From contig JAFGBL010000236.1 in the NCBI GenBank assembly GCA_016933115.1, positions 1 through 59,386 of the forward strand: 59,386 nucleotides of DNA, given 5' to 3'. Position 1 is the first letter of the stretch; every line of letters begins with the position of its first letter. Under the pieces are notes generated by a model. The model ran no database searches. It was not told where the DNA came from and was given only the letters and a program-made list of their open reading frames with translations. The position numbers were made by a program, and so were the translations under genes. This document shows positions 9,901-19,163 of this stretch, one piece after another. This DNA comes from Bacteroidales bacterium. Its GTDB lineage: Bacteria; Bacteroidota; Bacteroidia; Bacteroidales; JAADJA01.

Positions 9901-11166
9901 ATATTCCAGGTTGAATATGCCATCCGAACCGTTCAAATAAACAGGCACAAAGAAAATCTTGACATTGCTGCCTTTATCATTGTTGATCCCATTTTCTTCA
10001 ATTCGTTTCAGTACCGGGTCGTGATTTTTGTCATATAAAATGTGGGTGGTATATACTTTGGAAATCGGTTTTTCAAAATCGGGTTTGTTGATGGTATCAA
10101 CCAAATCCTTACGAGGGCCTGCATTGTTTCCAGGAACAGCAATAAATGCAACGATTTGTCTCTTGACCTCGTTGTTCTTATTCAGTTTTCCCAGGGCATC
10201 AATAAAAATATCCAATCCCTTGTTTCTGAACTCATACCTGCCACTGGTCAGTATCAGCATGGCATCCTTATCAATTTTCTGGTAAAGCAGGGCTTCGGCT
10301 ACATCGATGATATGTTCGCGTGCATTTTTACGATGATGCTCCAATTCCTCCTCGCGCTGCAGGAAAACTTCCGAAAAGCCGTTTGGCGTGAGAACATCAA
10401 TTTCTTTGGATAAAAAGTGCTTGCACTCAACGGCAGTAATTTCACTAACAGTGGTAAAACAATCGGCCTCATGTGCCGAATTGTATTCAAGCGAATATTT
10501 TGAGATAATGCCCAGTTGCCTGGCCATCTCGCCCGGGTTGTATTTATCCAGGTTGCTGTAAAGATTCAGGTTGTTGCCGGCAACGGATCTTCCCAGGATG
10601 GTAGCATGGGTGGTAAAAACCGTTCCAATCTGGGGTACAGTATCTTTCAGGTATAAAATTCCGGAACCGGTCATCCATTCGTGGAAATGAGCAATGATCC
10701 TGTCATTTGCCGAGAGGAAAAAATTATAAAAACTCTCTATCACCTTTCCTGATGCATAACCGAATAAGGCCGGTTCAAAATAATCCCATCCGCCCGAAAG
10801 TGAATCAAGCTTATAGGTTTCCCATAAGGACGCGAAGATCTTATCTTTTTGTTCAAAGAATGGTGTGAAATCAACAAGTACAGCTATGGGTTTCCCCGGA
10901 ATATTCCACCATCCCGTACGAATTCGTAATCCTTCCTTCTCGGCTGCGCTGCACCAGGATTTAAACAATGAACGGTCCTCAATAAAATCGGGATTACTAC
11001 TGGTTTCTTTCCATACATCGGGGCCAACAAAGATGTAACGGTTTGCCATGTCATCGGCCATGGATTCATACTTGGATGAAAGGACTGTGTATATTCCCCC
11101 AACTTTGTTACAAACTTCCCAGCTAATTTCGAATAAATAATCAGGCTGAATATAATTTTTCGACAT
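6925..11166 (-). CDS. Fused glycogen synthase (GT3) and alpha-glucan phosphorylase (GT35)
   Basis: 1413 residues. Residues 1 to about 560 are a GT3 glycogen synthase: the N-terminus FEISWEVCNKVGGIYTVLSS closely matches the fungal/animal enzyme, not bacterial GlgA (GT5). About residues 565-680 form the DUF3417 leader typical of short alpha-glucan phosphorylases. From about 690 to 1290 is GT35, including ASGTSGEKAVMNG, whose Lys1168 is the expected pyridoxal phosphate site. A beta-rich domain ends the protein. Synthase uses UDP-glucose to extend alpha-1,4-glucan and phosphorylase releases glucose-1-phosphate, so one polypeptide carries opposing activities. It has its own promoter at 11216-11245. 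The rest of the glycogen genes lie at 19.6-24.5 kb on the same strand. Confidence 0.92.
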   Translation of the reverse strand: MSKNYIQPDYLFEISWEVCNKVGGIYTVLSSKYESMADDMANRYIFVGPDVWKETSSNPDFIEDRSLFKSWCSAAEKEGLRIRTGWWNIPGKPIAVLVDFTPFFEQKDKIFASLWETYKLDSLSGGWDYFEPALFGYASGKVIESFYNFFLSANDRIIAHFHEWMTGSGILYLKDTVPQIGTVFTTHATILGRSVAGNNLNLYSNLDKYNPGEMARQLGIISKYSLEYNSAHEADCFTTVSEITAVECKHFLSKEIDVLTPNGFSEVFLQREEELEHHRKNAREHIIDVAEALLYQKIDKDAMLILTSGRYEFRNKGLDIFIDALGKLNKNNEVKRQIVAFIAVPGNNAGPRKDLVDTINKPDFEKPISKVYTTHILYDKNHDPVLKRIEENGINNDKGSNVKIFFVPVYLNGSDGIFNLEYYTFLNAFDLTVFPSYYEPWGYTPLESIAYKIPTITTSVAGFGKWVQDEYGVKNNSVIVVERNDENYTAVVNDVANALLNYTQMDAESWERARKESYDIAQKLLWTNLSDNYRQAYDLVNEKVSKRSDLFKSKQSVEYTVFGNGKLEPPEWKKIFVKGKIPAELEPLRELSMNLWWCWNYDAEELFESMDGKLWKETGHNPVAALNRLSFERFQEMKKDRDFVARMLEVFRKFNKYMEQESEKPKEQVAYFSMEFGLHESIRIYSGGLGVLAGDYLKEASDSNKNIIGIGLLYRYGYFGQSLSLFGDQIAQSIPHKFTETPLLPVVNDTGEWVKIELALPGRNLHAKVWRLQVGRIPLYLLDADIEENTLEDRQITHNLYGGDWQNRFKQELLLGVGGIRLLNAMQMHPDIYHLNEGHAAFAGIERLRRLVEIHGFSFETAVEVIRSTSLFTTHTPVPAGHDTFSEDILRTYIPHYADRLNISWEKFMNLGRYHKGNQNEKFSMSILAAKLSQEMNGVSKIHGRVTRDMFRELYPGFFPDELHISHVTNGVHFPTWAHKDWQKMLSNKLGEESHTFQKQHESWKKVNNIPDHEIWKLRQKVKKEFVDFLTDKIHEDLTKRQESPKIVFNTLDNIDESALYIGFARRFATYKRANLLFTSLTRLEKIVSDSEKPVRLVFAGKAHPNDKPGQDLIKRVIEISKMPQFLGKIFFLEDYDMFIGRKMISGVDIWLNTPTRPLEASGTSGEKAVMNGVVNFSVLDGWWAEGYKAGAGWAIKEARTYGNQAFQDELDAETIYQILEDEIIPAFFETDNENIPHKWISYIKSTLSDIAPHFTMKRMLDDYYEKFYSKLFSRSLRIQENGYKLARDIEKWKNSITQKWDGVEVLSVKLPNTSTKPLDLGEKLSVEIIINTNDIPPENLSIEMVLGQKELDQVKNVIKVEDLKFMKVSGVKATWAGSTTMNSSGVYDFAFRIFPRADFLPHKQDFNLVKWI

Positions 11167-11215
11167 TTTTTTCGGATTAAGTAAAAAAATACTTTAATAG
11201 TTCATTAAACGAGTG

Positions 11216-11245
11216 CAAATTTATTTTATTAAACTTCTAATCAAA
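11216..11245 (-). promoter_or_regulatory. Promoter of the GT3-GT35 fusion gene
   Basis: On the minus strand a TTTG (11242-11245) is followed after 18 bases by TAAATTTG (11216-11223), matching the Bacteroidota -33 TTTG / -7 TAnnTTTG arrangement. The start codon is 50 bases downstream. Confidence 0.75.
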
Positions 11246-11423
11246 GTATGAAACGATATTTTTTTTAAATCGCGCAACCTTTTAAATTCATTACACATCT
11301 GATTGTCGTTAACGGTAATCAATAAACAGCCTATAACAAACCTTTACTTTTCATAATCGGATAATTAATAAAATTTAACATTTCGGAAAACTTCTACCTT
11401 CATTTTTATTGTAAAACCAAAAA

Positions 11424-14390
11424 ATGTACAAAATGAAGAAACACATCATCTTAGTATCAGGATTGATCATGATCCTGTCCATTTCGGTTAAATCCTATTC
11501 GCAAAATTCCGTATTGTCGACGGGTGAATGGATAAAGATTGCAGCACAAAATACCGGAATCCATCAAATCACATACGGCGATCTGGTAAGTTACGGTATT
11601 GATCCCGGAGATATCAATCCTAAAAACCTCCAAATCTATGGAAACGGCAATGGAATGCTTCCCGAATCCACGGCGCAGTTTCGTTACGAAGACCTGCAGG
11701 AATTGTCCGTTTTGGTTTATGGAGAAGAGGATTCCAGTTTTGACCCCGGCGATTATCTCCTGTTTTACGGAGAAGCTCCGACAGAATGGAATTTCGATGA
11801 AACCTCGGGATTGTTCGAGCACCAGGTCAATTATTATTCCGGTAATACCTGCTATTTTCTCACCGCAAGTTTAGGCCCCGGGAAAAGGATTGAAATTGAG
11901 CCCTATATCCTGGGTCAAGCAGACTATACCTCCACACAGGTAAATGATTACTATTTTCATGAGTTGGAACTGGAAAACATGATCCATTCAGGGAAAATGT
12001 GGTTCGGCGAAAGGTTTGAAGAGGAGCTCCAATATGAATTCCAGATCAATTGCCCGAACATAACTTCAGGGTCACCGGCCAGATTAATCGCATCTTCAGT
12101 TGCACGATCATCTGAAATTAGCAGTTTCGGCTTCGAAATTAATTCGCAACCTGCAATGAATATTGATATTCCGGGTGTAAACATGAATAATTCTACAAGC
12201 TATGGGCGAAGAAAAGTTGAATCCTGTGATTTTTATACCGATAATCCAATAGTAACCCTACTCATTACTTATAATAAACCAACTGAATATTCAACCGGTT
12301 GGCTTGATTATTTTTCAATAAACTACAGGCGTAATAATAATTTTGGTAATGGCCAGATGAATTTCAGGGATGTAGAATCCATCGGACAGGGATTGACCGA
12401 ATTCCAGGTTCTAGCCAATACTGATATTTTGAATATCTGGAACGTCACTGATCCCCTGAATCCATCAAATATTGATTTCGCATTTTCAAATGGTACCGCT
12501 GAATTTAAACTTGAAACCAACAGTTTACTGGAATTTATCGCATTCGACCAGAGCCAGTTTTTTACTCCCCAGTTCATTGGGGCGGTCGAAAACCAAAACC
12601 TGCATGGAATCAACCCGCCGGATATGGTGATCGTTTCGCATCCCGATTTTCTGAATGAAGCCCAACAACTGGCCGATTTCAGAGAAGCCCATGACGGCCT
12701 TACCTGTTTGGTCACAACTCCGGAAAAAATTTATAATGAATTCTCCTCAGGTTCACAGGATTTAACGGCAATTCGGGATTTTATGAAACATCTTTATGAA
12801 AAGTCGAACGGAGAAAAACCCGATTTTCTCCTACTTTTCGGCGATGGGTCCTACGATTATAAAAATATAGATAATGATCAGCAAAATCTTGTGCCCGCGT
12901 GGGAAACTTTAGAATCCTTAAACGAAGTGAGTTCTTATTGTTCTGATGATTTTTTTGGTGAATTCGATGAAGTGGATAAATACGGTAATTTAAAGATGGG
13001 GATCGGAAGGATACCTGCCAAAACACCGGAAGAGGCCAATACTGTGGTTGAAAAGATTATTCATTACTCATCGGATGCATCGGCTTTCGGTAATTGGAGG
13101 AACGAAATTGTATCGATTGCCGATGATGAGGATAACAACCTGCATTTGGCGATGGCAGAGGAGCTTGCTTTATTAATTGATACCACAAACTTTGCCTTTA
13201 ATCTTTCAAAAATTTACCTGGATGCATATGTTCAGGATACACTTGAAAACGGAAACCCGGTTTATCCGGACGTCAATCAGGATATAACCGATCACATCAA
13301 TGCAGGGGTAAATATCATCAATTATGTGGGACATGGATCATACAATGGCCTGGCACATGAACAGATACTGACAGAGGACGATATGGAAAATTGGGAGAAT
13401 GAACAGTATTATCCTTTGTTGTACACAGCAACAGGCAATTTCGGTAAGTTTGATGACCCTGAGAAATACTCAATGGCAGAAAAGGGGCTTTTATTGGAAA
13501 ATAAGGGATTGTCATCTGTTGTAGCACCCACGCGAGCAACCTATGCGAGCAACAATGGAAACTTTATGGAATGTTTTTATAAAAATATTGTGGGCAATCC
13601 ATGGAATTCAATAGGCAAAAACCTCAAACAAACAAAACTGGATGCAGGCAATGCCGAGAGCGGGAAATACATATTCTTTGGCGATCCTTCCATGCGTCTG
13701 GCCATTCCTGAATTCAAAATCATCACCGAGGCCGTTAACGGTATTCCGGCCGGTCAGCCCATGGATACTATTAATCCGGGTGAAGAAATCATTGTGTCGG
13801 GATATCTGGAGGATGCAATGGGAAATCCTTTTTACAATTTCAATGGCTCGTTGAACGTGAAAGTATTTGACCGCATTGATACAGTTTGGACACTGGGAAA
13901 TGACCTTTCCAGTATGGTAAGGGATTTTACCGTTCGTGACAGCGTCATTACCGAATTGGAAAGTGAAATACTGAACGGCCAGTTTGCTTTCAGCTTCAAT
14001 CTGCCTTATGACCTGGAACCGGAATTCGGCACCATCAAATTGAGTTATTATGCAATGGATTTCCCATTGGATGCTCATGGCTATTTTTCTGATTTGGTGG
14101 TAGGTGGAGCACCGAATATAATCTATGACAATGTTGCCGTCAATGATTTATTTGAAATTTATCCCACTCTCGTCGAAAACAATTTCAACCTGAAGGCTAA
14201 AAAAGAAATCGATTATCTTGATGTAGCGATTTATGACATCACAGGCAGGCAAGTCATGATGAAAACATTTGGTAATTTGCAGGCAGGATCAACAACTGCC
14301 ATTGACCTTTCAAGTTTTCATCCGGGGATGTTCATTGTTATGGCGAAAACCGATCAGGCAGTGATTACGCAGAAAATCATCAAAAAGTAA
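11424..14390 (+). CDS. PorU-like C25 peptidase homologue lacking the catalytic cysteine
   Basis: 988 residues: signal peptide (..VKSYSQ); a PorU-type N-terminal region (about 25-380; phrases such as LQIYGNGNGMLPE and DPGDYLLFYGEAP are PorU hallmarks); a C25 (gingipain-type) caspase-like domain from about 390; an Ig-like segment; and a T9SS type A sorting domain at about 905-988. PorU is the T9SS sortase that cleaves sorting domains and attaches A-LPS. The catalytic His is present (H637 in NYVGHGS), but where C25 enzymes have TATC the sequence reads TATG (Gly671, codon GGC at 13434-13436). The protein is therefore probably not a cysteine protease and may be a pseudoenzyme relative of PorU. An in-frame ATG three codons in is an alternative start. 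Confidence 0.85.
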   Translation: MYKMKKHIILVSGLIMILSISVKSYSQNSVLSTGEWIKIAAQNTGIHQITYGDLVSYGIDPGDINPKNLQIYGNGNGMLPESTAQFRYEDLQELSVLVYGEEDSSFDPGDYLLFYGEAPTEWNFDETSGLFEHQVNYYSGNTCYFLTASLGPGKRIEIEPYILGQADYTSTQVNDYYFHELELENMIHSGKMWFGERFEEELQYEFQINCPNITSGSPARLIASSVARSSEISSFGFEINSQPAMNIDIPGVNMNNSTSYGRRKVESCDFYTDNPIVTLLITYNKPTEYSTGWLDYFSINYRRNNNFGNGQMNFRDVESIGQGLTEFQVLANTDILNIWNVTDPLNPSNIDFAFSNGTAEFKLETNSLLEFIAFDQSQFFTPQFIGAVENQNLHGINPPDMVIVSHPDFLNEAQQLADFREAHDGLTCLVTTPEKIYNEFSSGSQDLTAIRDFMKHLYEKSNGEKPDFLLLFGDGSYDYKNIDNDQQNLVPAWETLESLNEVSSYCSDDFFGEFDEVDKYGNLKMGIGRIPAKTPEEANTVVEKIIHYSSDASAFGNWRNEIVSIADDEDNNLHLAMAEELALLIDTTNFAFNLSKIYLDAYVQDTLENGNPVYPDVNQDITDHINAGVNIINYVGHGSYNGLAHEQILTEDDMENWENEQYYPLLYTATGNFGKFDDPEKYSMAEKGLLLENKGLSSVVAPTRATYASNNGNFMECFYKNIVGNPWNSIGKNLKQTKLDAGNAESGKYIFFGDPSMRLAIPEFKIITEAVNGIPAGQPMDTINPGEEIIVSGYLEDAMGNPFYNFNGSLNVKVFDRIDTVWTLGNDLSSMVRDFTVRDSVITELESEILNGQFAFSFNLPYDLEPEFGTIKLSYYAMDFPLDAHGYFSDLVVGGAPNIIYDNVAVNDLFEIYPTLVENNFNLKAKKEIDYLDVAIYDITGRQVMMKTFGNLQAGSTTAIDLSSFHPGMFIVMAKTDQAVITQKIIKK

Positions 14391-14560
14391 TGATTAATGC
14401 CCGGGTCAATGCAGCGTAGACATCCTGAGCCTGAAGACCCGAACAGACAGGGTTCAGAAAATGTACCTGAATACGGAACAAAGCTTGCCCGAAGTTCGTA
14501 TCAATCGAGGGCTGCCATAAAGTTGCCCGGCTAAAATTCTAAATCCATGTTATTGTCAGG
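14391..14560. other. Intergenic spacer, nothing recognised
   Basis: This 170-base stretch between the PorU-like gene and the histidine kinase gene has unusually high GC for a spacer here. I see no convincing terminator, promoter or RNA. Confidence 0.5.
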
Positions 14561-16599
14561 ATGAAAGAAAAAAGAACCCTTACAGGATTAATTACGCTAT
14601 TTCTTGTATTTACAATCAATTTGATCGTTTTGAGCCAGACAGGTTCCGAAAAGAATCCGGATACGGAAAATAAGGAACTATTCGGCAATATTCATTCATA
14701 TTACAGGGCAAAATCAGGTTCCGACACGCTGAACATCATAATTTCGGCCGGAAACCTTTGCAATGCATACAACGACCTGAAACGAGACGATTCAGCAGTT
14801 TATTATGCACGTTTGGTACATCATTATATCCAGAATACTTCATACCAAAAAAGAACATCCATTAACCGAGATAATTTGCGGAAGTCATTGTATACCACTG
14901 GTATTTTTTTAATTTTCAATGACCTGATCCATGAATATGCCCTGGAAATATTTCAGATATTACTGGATTTGTCTGAAAAATCCGGCGATACCCTTTCCAT
15001 GAGCAATGCATACTACGGTATCGGCTATGTCTACAGAGAAACAAATCCAAAAGAAGCACAAAAGTTTTTCAGAAAAGCAACCGGGTTATCCTATCAAAAG
15101 AATCAATCCAAATATGTAGTTAGTTTGACTGAGATCGGCAATTCCTTTATGCTTCAGGGTAACATTGACAGTGCCATGTTTTATCTCAAGAAAGCTTTGG
15201 ATTATTCCAGTGGTCTTTCGGGAGAGTTGGAAAGTATGATAACTCATGATATCGGCCATTTATATTCCACGGGATGGAATGATTTTCAATCTGCCGAAGA
15301 TTATTTTAAAAAATCGCTGGATTTCTACCTGTCTTCCCAAAACACCAGGGCTTCAATTATTGTTAGCAGCAATGTTGCCGATGCATGCTACCATTTGGGA
15401 AATACACGGAAGCTTTATCCTATCTGAATATGGCTCAGAAAATAAGGTACGAAACAGGAAGTTCGATCATGGGAAATGAAATATTTCACTTGTTTGCCCT
15501 CACCTGGGCCGGTTTGAAAGATTACAGGAAAGCCTGGGAGTATTCGCAAATGGAACTGGTACTTTCCGATTCGATACACACGGCCGAAACCGATCAAAAA
15601 ATTGCCGAAATTCACGCCCGCTACCAAACTGAAAAAAAGGAGGCCGAAAACCAAATATTAAGACAGGAAAAGGAACTGAAAAACTTTCAACTTAAAAAAG
15701 AGAAAAAACTCAGGCAGAATATCATCCTGTCGGGCACAATATCGCTTTTCTTCTTTATTACTTTACTGGTTATCGTTTATTTGTTTTATCGCGACAAATC
15801 AAAATATGCCAGGAACCTTGCAAAAAACAACCAGATTATCGAGTCGCAGAAAACCGCGCTGCAGTATACCTTGAACAGGTTAAGCCGGAATGAGGCCAAA
15901 CTGATGGAAGCCAATGCCACCAAGGATAAATTCTTCAGCATCATCGCCCACGACCTGAAAAATCCTTTCAGTTCCATCATTGGGTACTCCGATTTGCTCT
16001 CCGAATCCTACCTGGATTTTGATGAAAAGGAAAAAAGGACCATGATCAGGCAAATCAATACAGCGGCCGGAAATACCTACCGCTTGCTTGAAAACCTGCT
16101 TCAATGGTCGAGAAGCCAGATGGTCCTGGTTAAGCATGAACCCGAAATTTTCCACTTGCATGCAGCGGTCGATGAAAATATCAACCTTATCAAAGATATG
16201 GCGGCGCATAAAAATATAATTCTCGCATCATTGGTAGGTGAAAACCTGAAGGTGTATGCGAACCGCGAAACGGTGGATGTGGTCATCAGAAACCTGGTTT
16301 CGAACGCGGTAAAATTTACCGAACGCAATGGATCGGTGAAAGTAGAAGCCCTCAGCAATGAACACATGGTGAAAGTTACCGTTTCCGATACGGGAACAGG
16401 TATGAGCGATGAAGAAAAACAAAAGGTTTTCAGAATTGAAGCAGGTTTTAGAAAACCGGGCACGGAAAAAGAAACCGGAACGGGGCTCGGATTGATCCTG
16501 TGTAAGGAATTTGTCGAAAAAAACGGAAGGTCGATCTGTGTCGAATCGGAAATTGGAAAAGGCAGCCGCTTTATTTTCACCCTGCCTCTGGCCGATTGA
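14561..16599 (+). pseudogene. TPR-containing sensor histidine kinase, split by a frameshift
   Basis: Two overlapping frames form one protein. Frame A (14561-15427) gives a signal peptide or first membrane segment and tetratricopeptide repeats. Frame B, read from about 15400 to 16599, gives the last TPR, a coiled coil, one membrane segment (about 15718-15790), the HisKA H-box IIAHDLKNPFSSIIGYS, the N-box NLVSNAVKF and the ATP-binding boxes DTGTGM and GTGLGL. The break falls between HLG and KYTEALSYLNMAQ. Adding one A to the A-run at 15400-15402 restores a continuous reading frame. The zero-frame sequence there is G GGA AAT, a heptamer of the -1 slippery type. Periplasmic TPR plus kinase is a common Bacteroidota sensor design. 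No response regulator gene lies beside it. Confidence 0.85.
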
Positions 16600-16675
16600 A
16601 CGATATCTCTACAGGTGCTGGTCTCACTTGCACACAGGCGGGACGGGAAGACTCGAACAAGTGAAGGTCTTCTGT

Positions 16676-17902
16676 TTATGAATTACCATTTCGGATTCTT
16701 AGTCGCTTTTTGTAAGTCAAACAACGCCAAACCCATTCCAGCGGACCAAATTGGAAATATTTCAACCAGATATTGCTAACGATTATTTGAAAGACTATAA
16801 CAGAAATTGCGACTCCACAGATAGCGATTAAACTAAGTTCTCCAAAAAAGTTAAATCCAAAATTGTAAAAAATGATAATAAGCAGAATGGTCTGGGATAT
16901 GTAATTGGTCAGGGCAGTTCTTCCTACTGGTTTTAAATAATTCAGCAACCTTTTACCAATTGAAGTCTGTGCAGCCTTGTAAATAAAGGTGATATAGAAA
17001 AAACATAAAAAAATCTGACCTGTTAATGATAGAATTTTATAAAAAATATTTGAAAGCGTTGGAGGAAATTGTAATTGGCTTCCACCCAAAACCTCGGCTG
17101 AAATTGATGCGGAAAGACCTATAATTAAACTCGATAAAAATAGCCTGGTCGATTTTGATTTGTCCTGAAAGAAACCGGTTGCACTCAGATAATAACCCAG
17201 AAGAAATATTCCAAGAACTGTTAAGAACCTTCGTGAAAGAAGATAGGACAGCCATTTCCATAGAGTATGATGGATATTTAGAAAGAAAATTTCTTTGATG
17301 GATCCAAACTTGAATGTATCAAAAACCTCACCCGCTGTCATATCAGGATAGTTTGTATGTGCCGCTGATGCATACGTTTCAGCAATTGTGGTACCAGAAG
17401 CGTGAAAAAAAGGCAGCATGGCCAAATCAATTAAAACCGGCATAAACAGGAAAAAGAGCGACCACCTGAAAAGATTCTTTGTCTTGGTATTTCGGAATAA
17501 AATAAGGATATAACCTATCAATGCATACAAGAATAATATATCCCCAAACCAAATCAGAATATGTATCAACCCTATCAGGAGTAAAATAAATAACCGTCGG
17601 CGGTAAATTTTTAAAAAATCGATAGTACGATCCCTATTTCTGCTGAGTTGAAGGAAAAATCCCACTGCAAAAAGCATGGAAAAAAGCGTATAGAATTTTC
17701 CGGAAACGATAATCTCCAACAAATGATATATCTTTTCATCCCATTGAAAAGTTGGGGTTTCCCGCAGTTCAGTGAAGGGAATGAAAGAGTAACCGCTTAA
17801 ATACAGTATGTTGTTAAATATAATACCGAGCAATGCAAATCCCCGCAATATGTCAAGAATTTCTATTCTTTGTCTTGGTTCTGTAGGTGTTAAATTGGGC
17901 AT
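16676..17902 (-). CDS. DUF418 family integral membrane protein
   Basis: 408 residues. The N-terminus RIEILDILRGFALLGIIFNN is the standard opening of the DUF418/YeiB family, which is related to acyltransferase-3 and heparan-acetyltransferase-like membrane proteins. About nine to ten hydrophobic helices follow. The C-terminal DUF418 domain (about 230-395) includes KRLLNYLKPVGRTALTNYIS and FGPLEWVWRCLTY, both strongly conserved in the family. The biochemical role of the family is not established; transport or acyl transfer at the inner membrane are the usual suggestions. The gene is monocistronic and convergent with the histidine kinase. Confidence 0.88.
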   Translation of the reverse strand: MPNLTPTEPRQRIEILDILRGFALLGIIFNNILYLSGYSFIPFTELRETPTFQWDEKIYHLLEIIVSGKFYTLFSMLFAVGFFLQLSRNRDRTIDFLKIYRRRLFILLLIGLIHILIWFGDILFLYALIGYILILFRNTKTKNLFRWSLFFLFMPVLIDLAMLPFFHASGTTIAETYASAAHTNYPDMTAGEVFDTFKFGSIKEIFFLNIHHTLWKWLSYLLSRRFLTVLGIFLLGYYLSATGFFQDKSKSTRLFLSSLIIGLSASISAEVLGGSQLQFPPTLSNIFYKILSLTGQIFLCFFYITFIYKAAQTSIGKRLLNYLKPVGRTALTNYISQTILLIIIFYNFGFNFFGELSLIAICGVAISVIVFQIIVSNIWLKYFQFGPLEWVWRCLTYKKRLRIRNGNS

Positions 17903-18220
17903 GGTATAAAATCTTTATTTTTAACAACTAATCCGCGTGTTCCAAAATTGTAATATTCCAACCACAATTACTATTGTCCGGCTTCAAATTACTGGGTTAC
18001 AATATTTATATTGACTTTTTGTTTTGATTTACTCACTAAAATTAGTTTTTCCTTTGAAATAATTGAAATAAAAAATTGATTTTTTTAATCGGCCACAGGC
18101 TGTGGTTTCCCGTCATCCTCATGAATGACCTGTTTCAACTATAAAAAAACTATTAATATATAACCTTATTCAATATTTTTCCTTACTTTCGTCAGTCAGT
18201 AAACTCATAAACCGCGAAAC
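17903..18220. other. Divergent intergenic region, 318 bases
   Basis: This AT-rich spacer lies between the divergent DUF418 and DUF7544-like genes. It holds a small perfect palindrome at 18093-18105 (CCACAG, one base, CTGTGG), which could be an operator, and a promoter-like element at 18184-18191. I see no RNA gene or terminator. Confidence 0.5.
18184..18191 (+). promoter_or_regulatory. Probable -7 element TACTTTCG
   Basis: TACTTTCG differs from TAnnTTTG at one base and lies 29 bases before the ATG at 18221. Confidence 0.45.
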
Positions 18221-19163
18221 ATGAATATCCAAATTATCGAACCCCTGTCCCGCGCCTGGAACAGAATGAAAAAAGCTTTGTTTCAACCTTTTGATTTAGG
18301 GAAATGGTTTACCGTAGGTTTTACCGCTTTCCTGGCCACTTTGATGGACTATCACGGCGGAGGCAATGCATCCAACAAATATAGCGAGCACGCCGATTGG
18401 GACACCTTCTTCAATTTTCCCGGAATTGCCAGGGAATGGTTGTTGGAACATACGTTTTGGCTTACTTTCATCATTTTCGGGATAATTTTGGTTTTAGCAC
18501 TCATCTTCGTTTTCACCTGGCTCAGTTCACGGGGCAAATTCATGTTTTTATACAACGTAGTTTACGATGAAGCCGAAGTACTGAAACCCTGGCAGGAATT
18601 CAGGCGTGAAGGAAATTCACTGTTTATCTGGCGACTTATTTACGGATTCATCTGTTTTGCTGCCGTTATTTCATTTCTTGCATATGCTTTCCTCACCTTT
18701 CGCGAATTGTATTATACCGATGCACTACCCTCAATAACCCGCCTCGGCCATCATCGCTATGATCTTCCAGTTTATCCTGATACTCGTTCTCATTGGGTAT
18801 ATCTCTTTATTTCTTGATAATTTTGTGGCTCCCATCATGTTCAAACACAGGCTGACCACCTCCAGGGCATGGTACAAATTTTTCACCATCCTGTGGAAAC
18901 ATTTCGGTTATTTTCTCTTATATGGGATTTTTATCTTTCTGCTGGGTATTGTGGTTGTTATCGCGGTGGTATTCTTTGGTTTGTTTACCTGCTGCCTGGG
19001 ATTTTTACTGCTTCTTATACCCTACATCGGATCGGTAGTGGTTTTACCTGTGACTTATCTTTTCAGGGCTTACAGCGTTGAATTTCTGGAGCAATTCGGA
19101 GATGACTTCAAAATCTTCCCCGAAAAAAATGATTCAGATAGTTCTGAAATTCAAACTGTGTGA
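18221..19163 (+). pseudogene. DUF7544-like membrane protein, frameshifted
   Basis: Two frames make one polytopic membrane protein of about 310 residues. The first part (18221 to about 18750) opens with IEPLSRAWNRMKKALFQPFDLGKWF, a pattern I associate with DUF7544 membrane proteins, and includes helices near residues 88-105 and 145-165. The second frame (from about 18741 to 19163) continues with hydrophobic helices (FILILVLIGYISLFL) and a charged tail. Reading goes from frame 2 to frame 3, equivalent to one extra base (or two missing) inside the GC-rich stretch 18736-18756. The stop in the first frame is reached only after non-conserved residues. The stop overlaps the next ATG, indicating translational coupling with the DUF2752 gene. 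Confidence 0.7.

Noticed and set aside
15385-16599. Histidine kinase part as a separate gene starting at 15385
   Set aside because: It begins in the middle of a TPR that the upstream frame starts; one base restores a continuous sensor kinase.
16647-16672. Weak hairpin between the histidine kinase and DUF418 genes as a terminator
   Set aside because: Only a 6-bp stem with a 14-base loop and no T-tract on either strand.
18093-18105. Palindrome in the DUF418/DUF7544 spacer as a named operator
   Set aside because: Thirteen bases with one central base are too short to assign to a regulator; listed only within the spacer.
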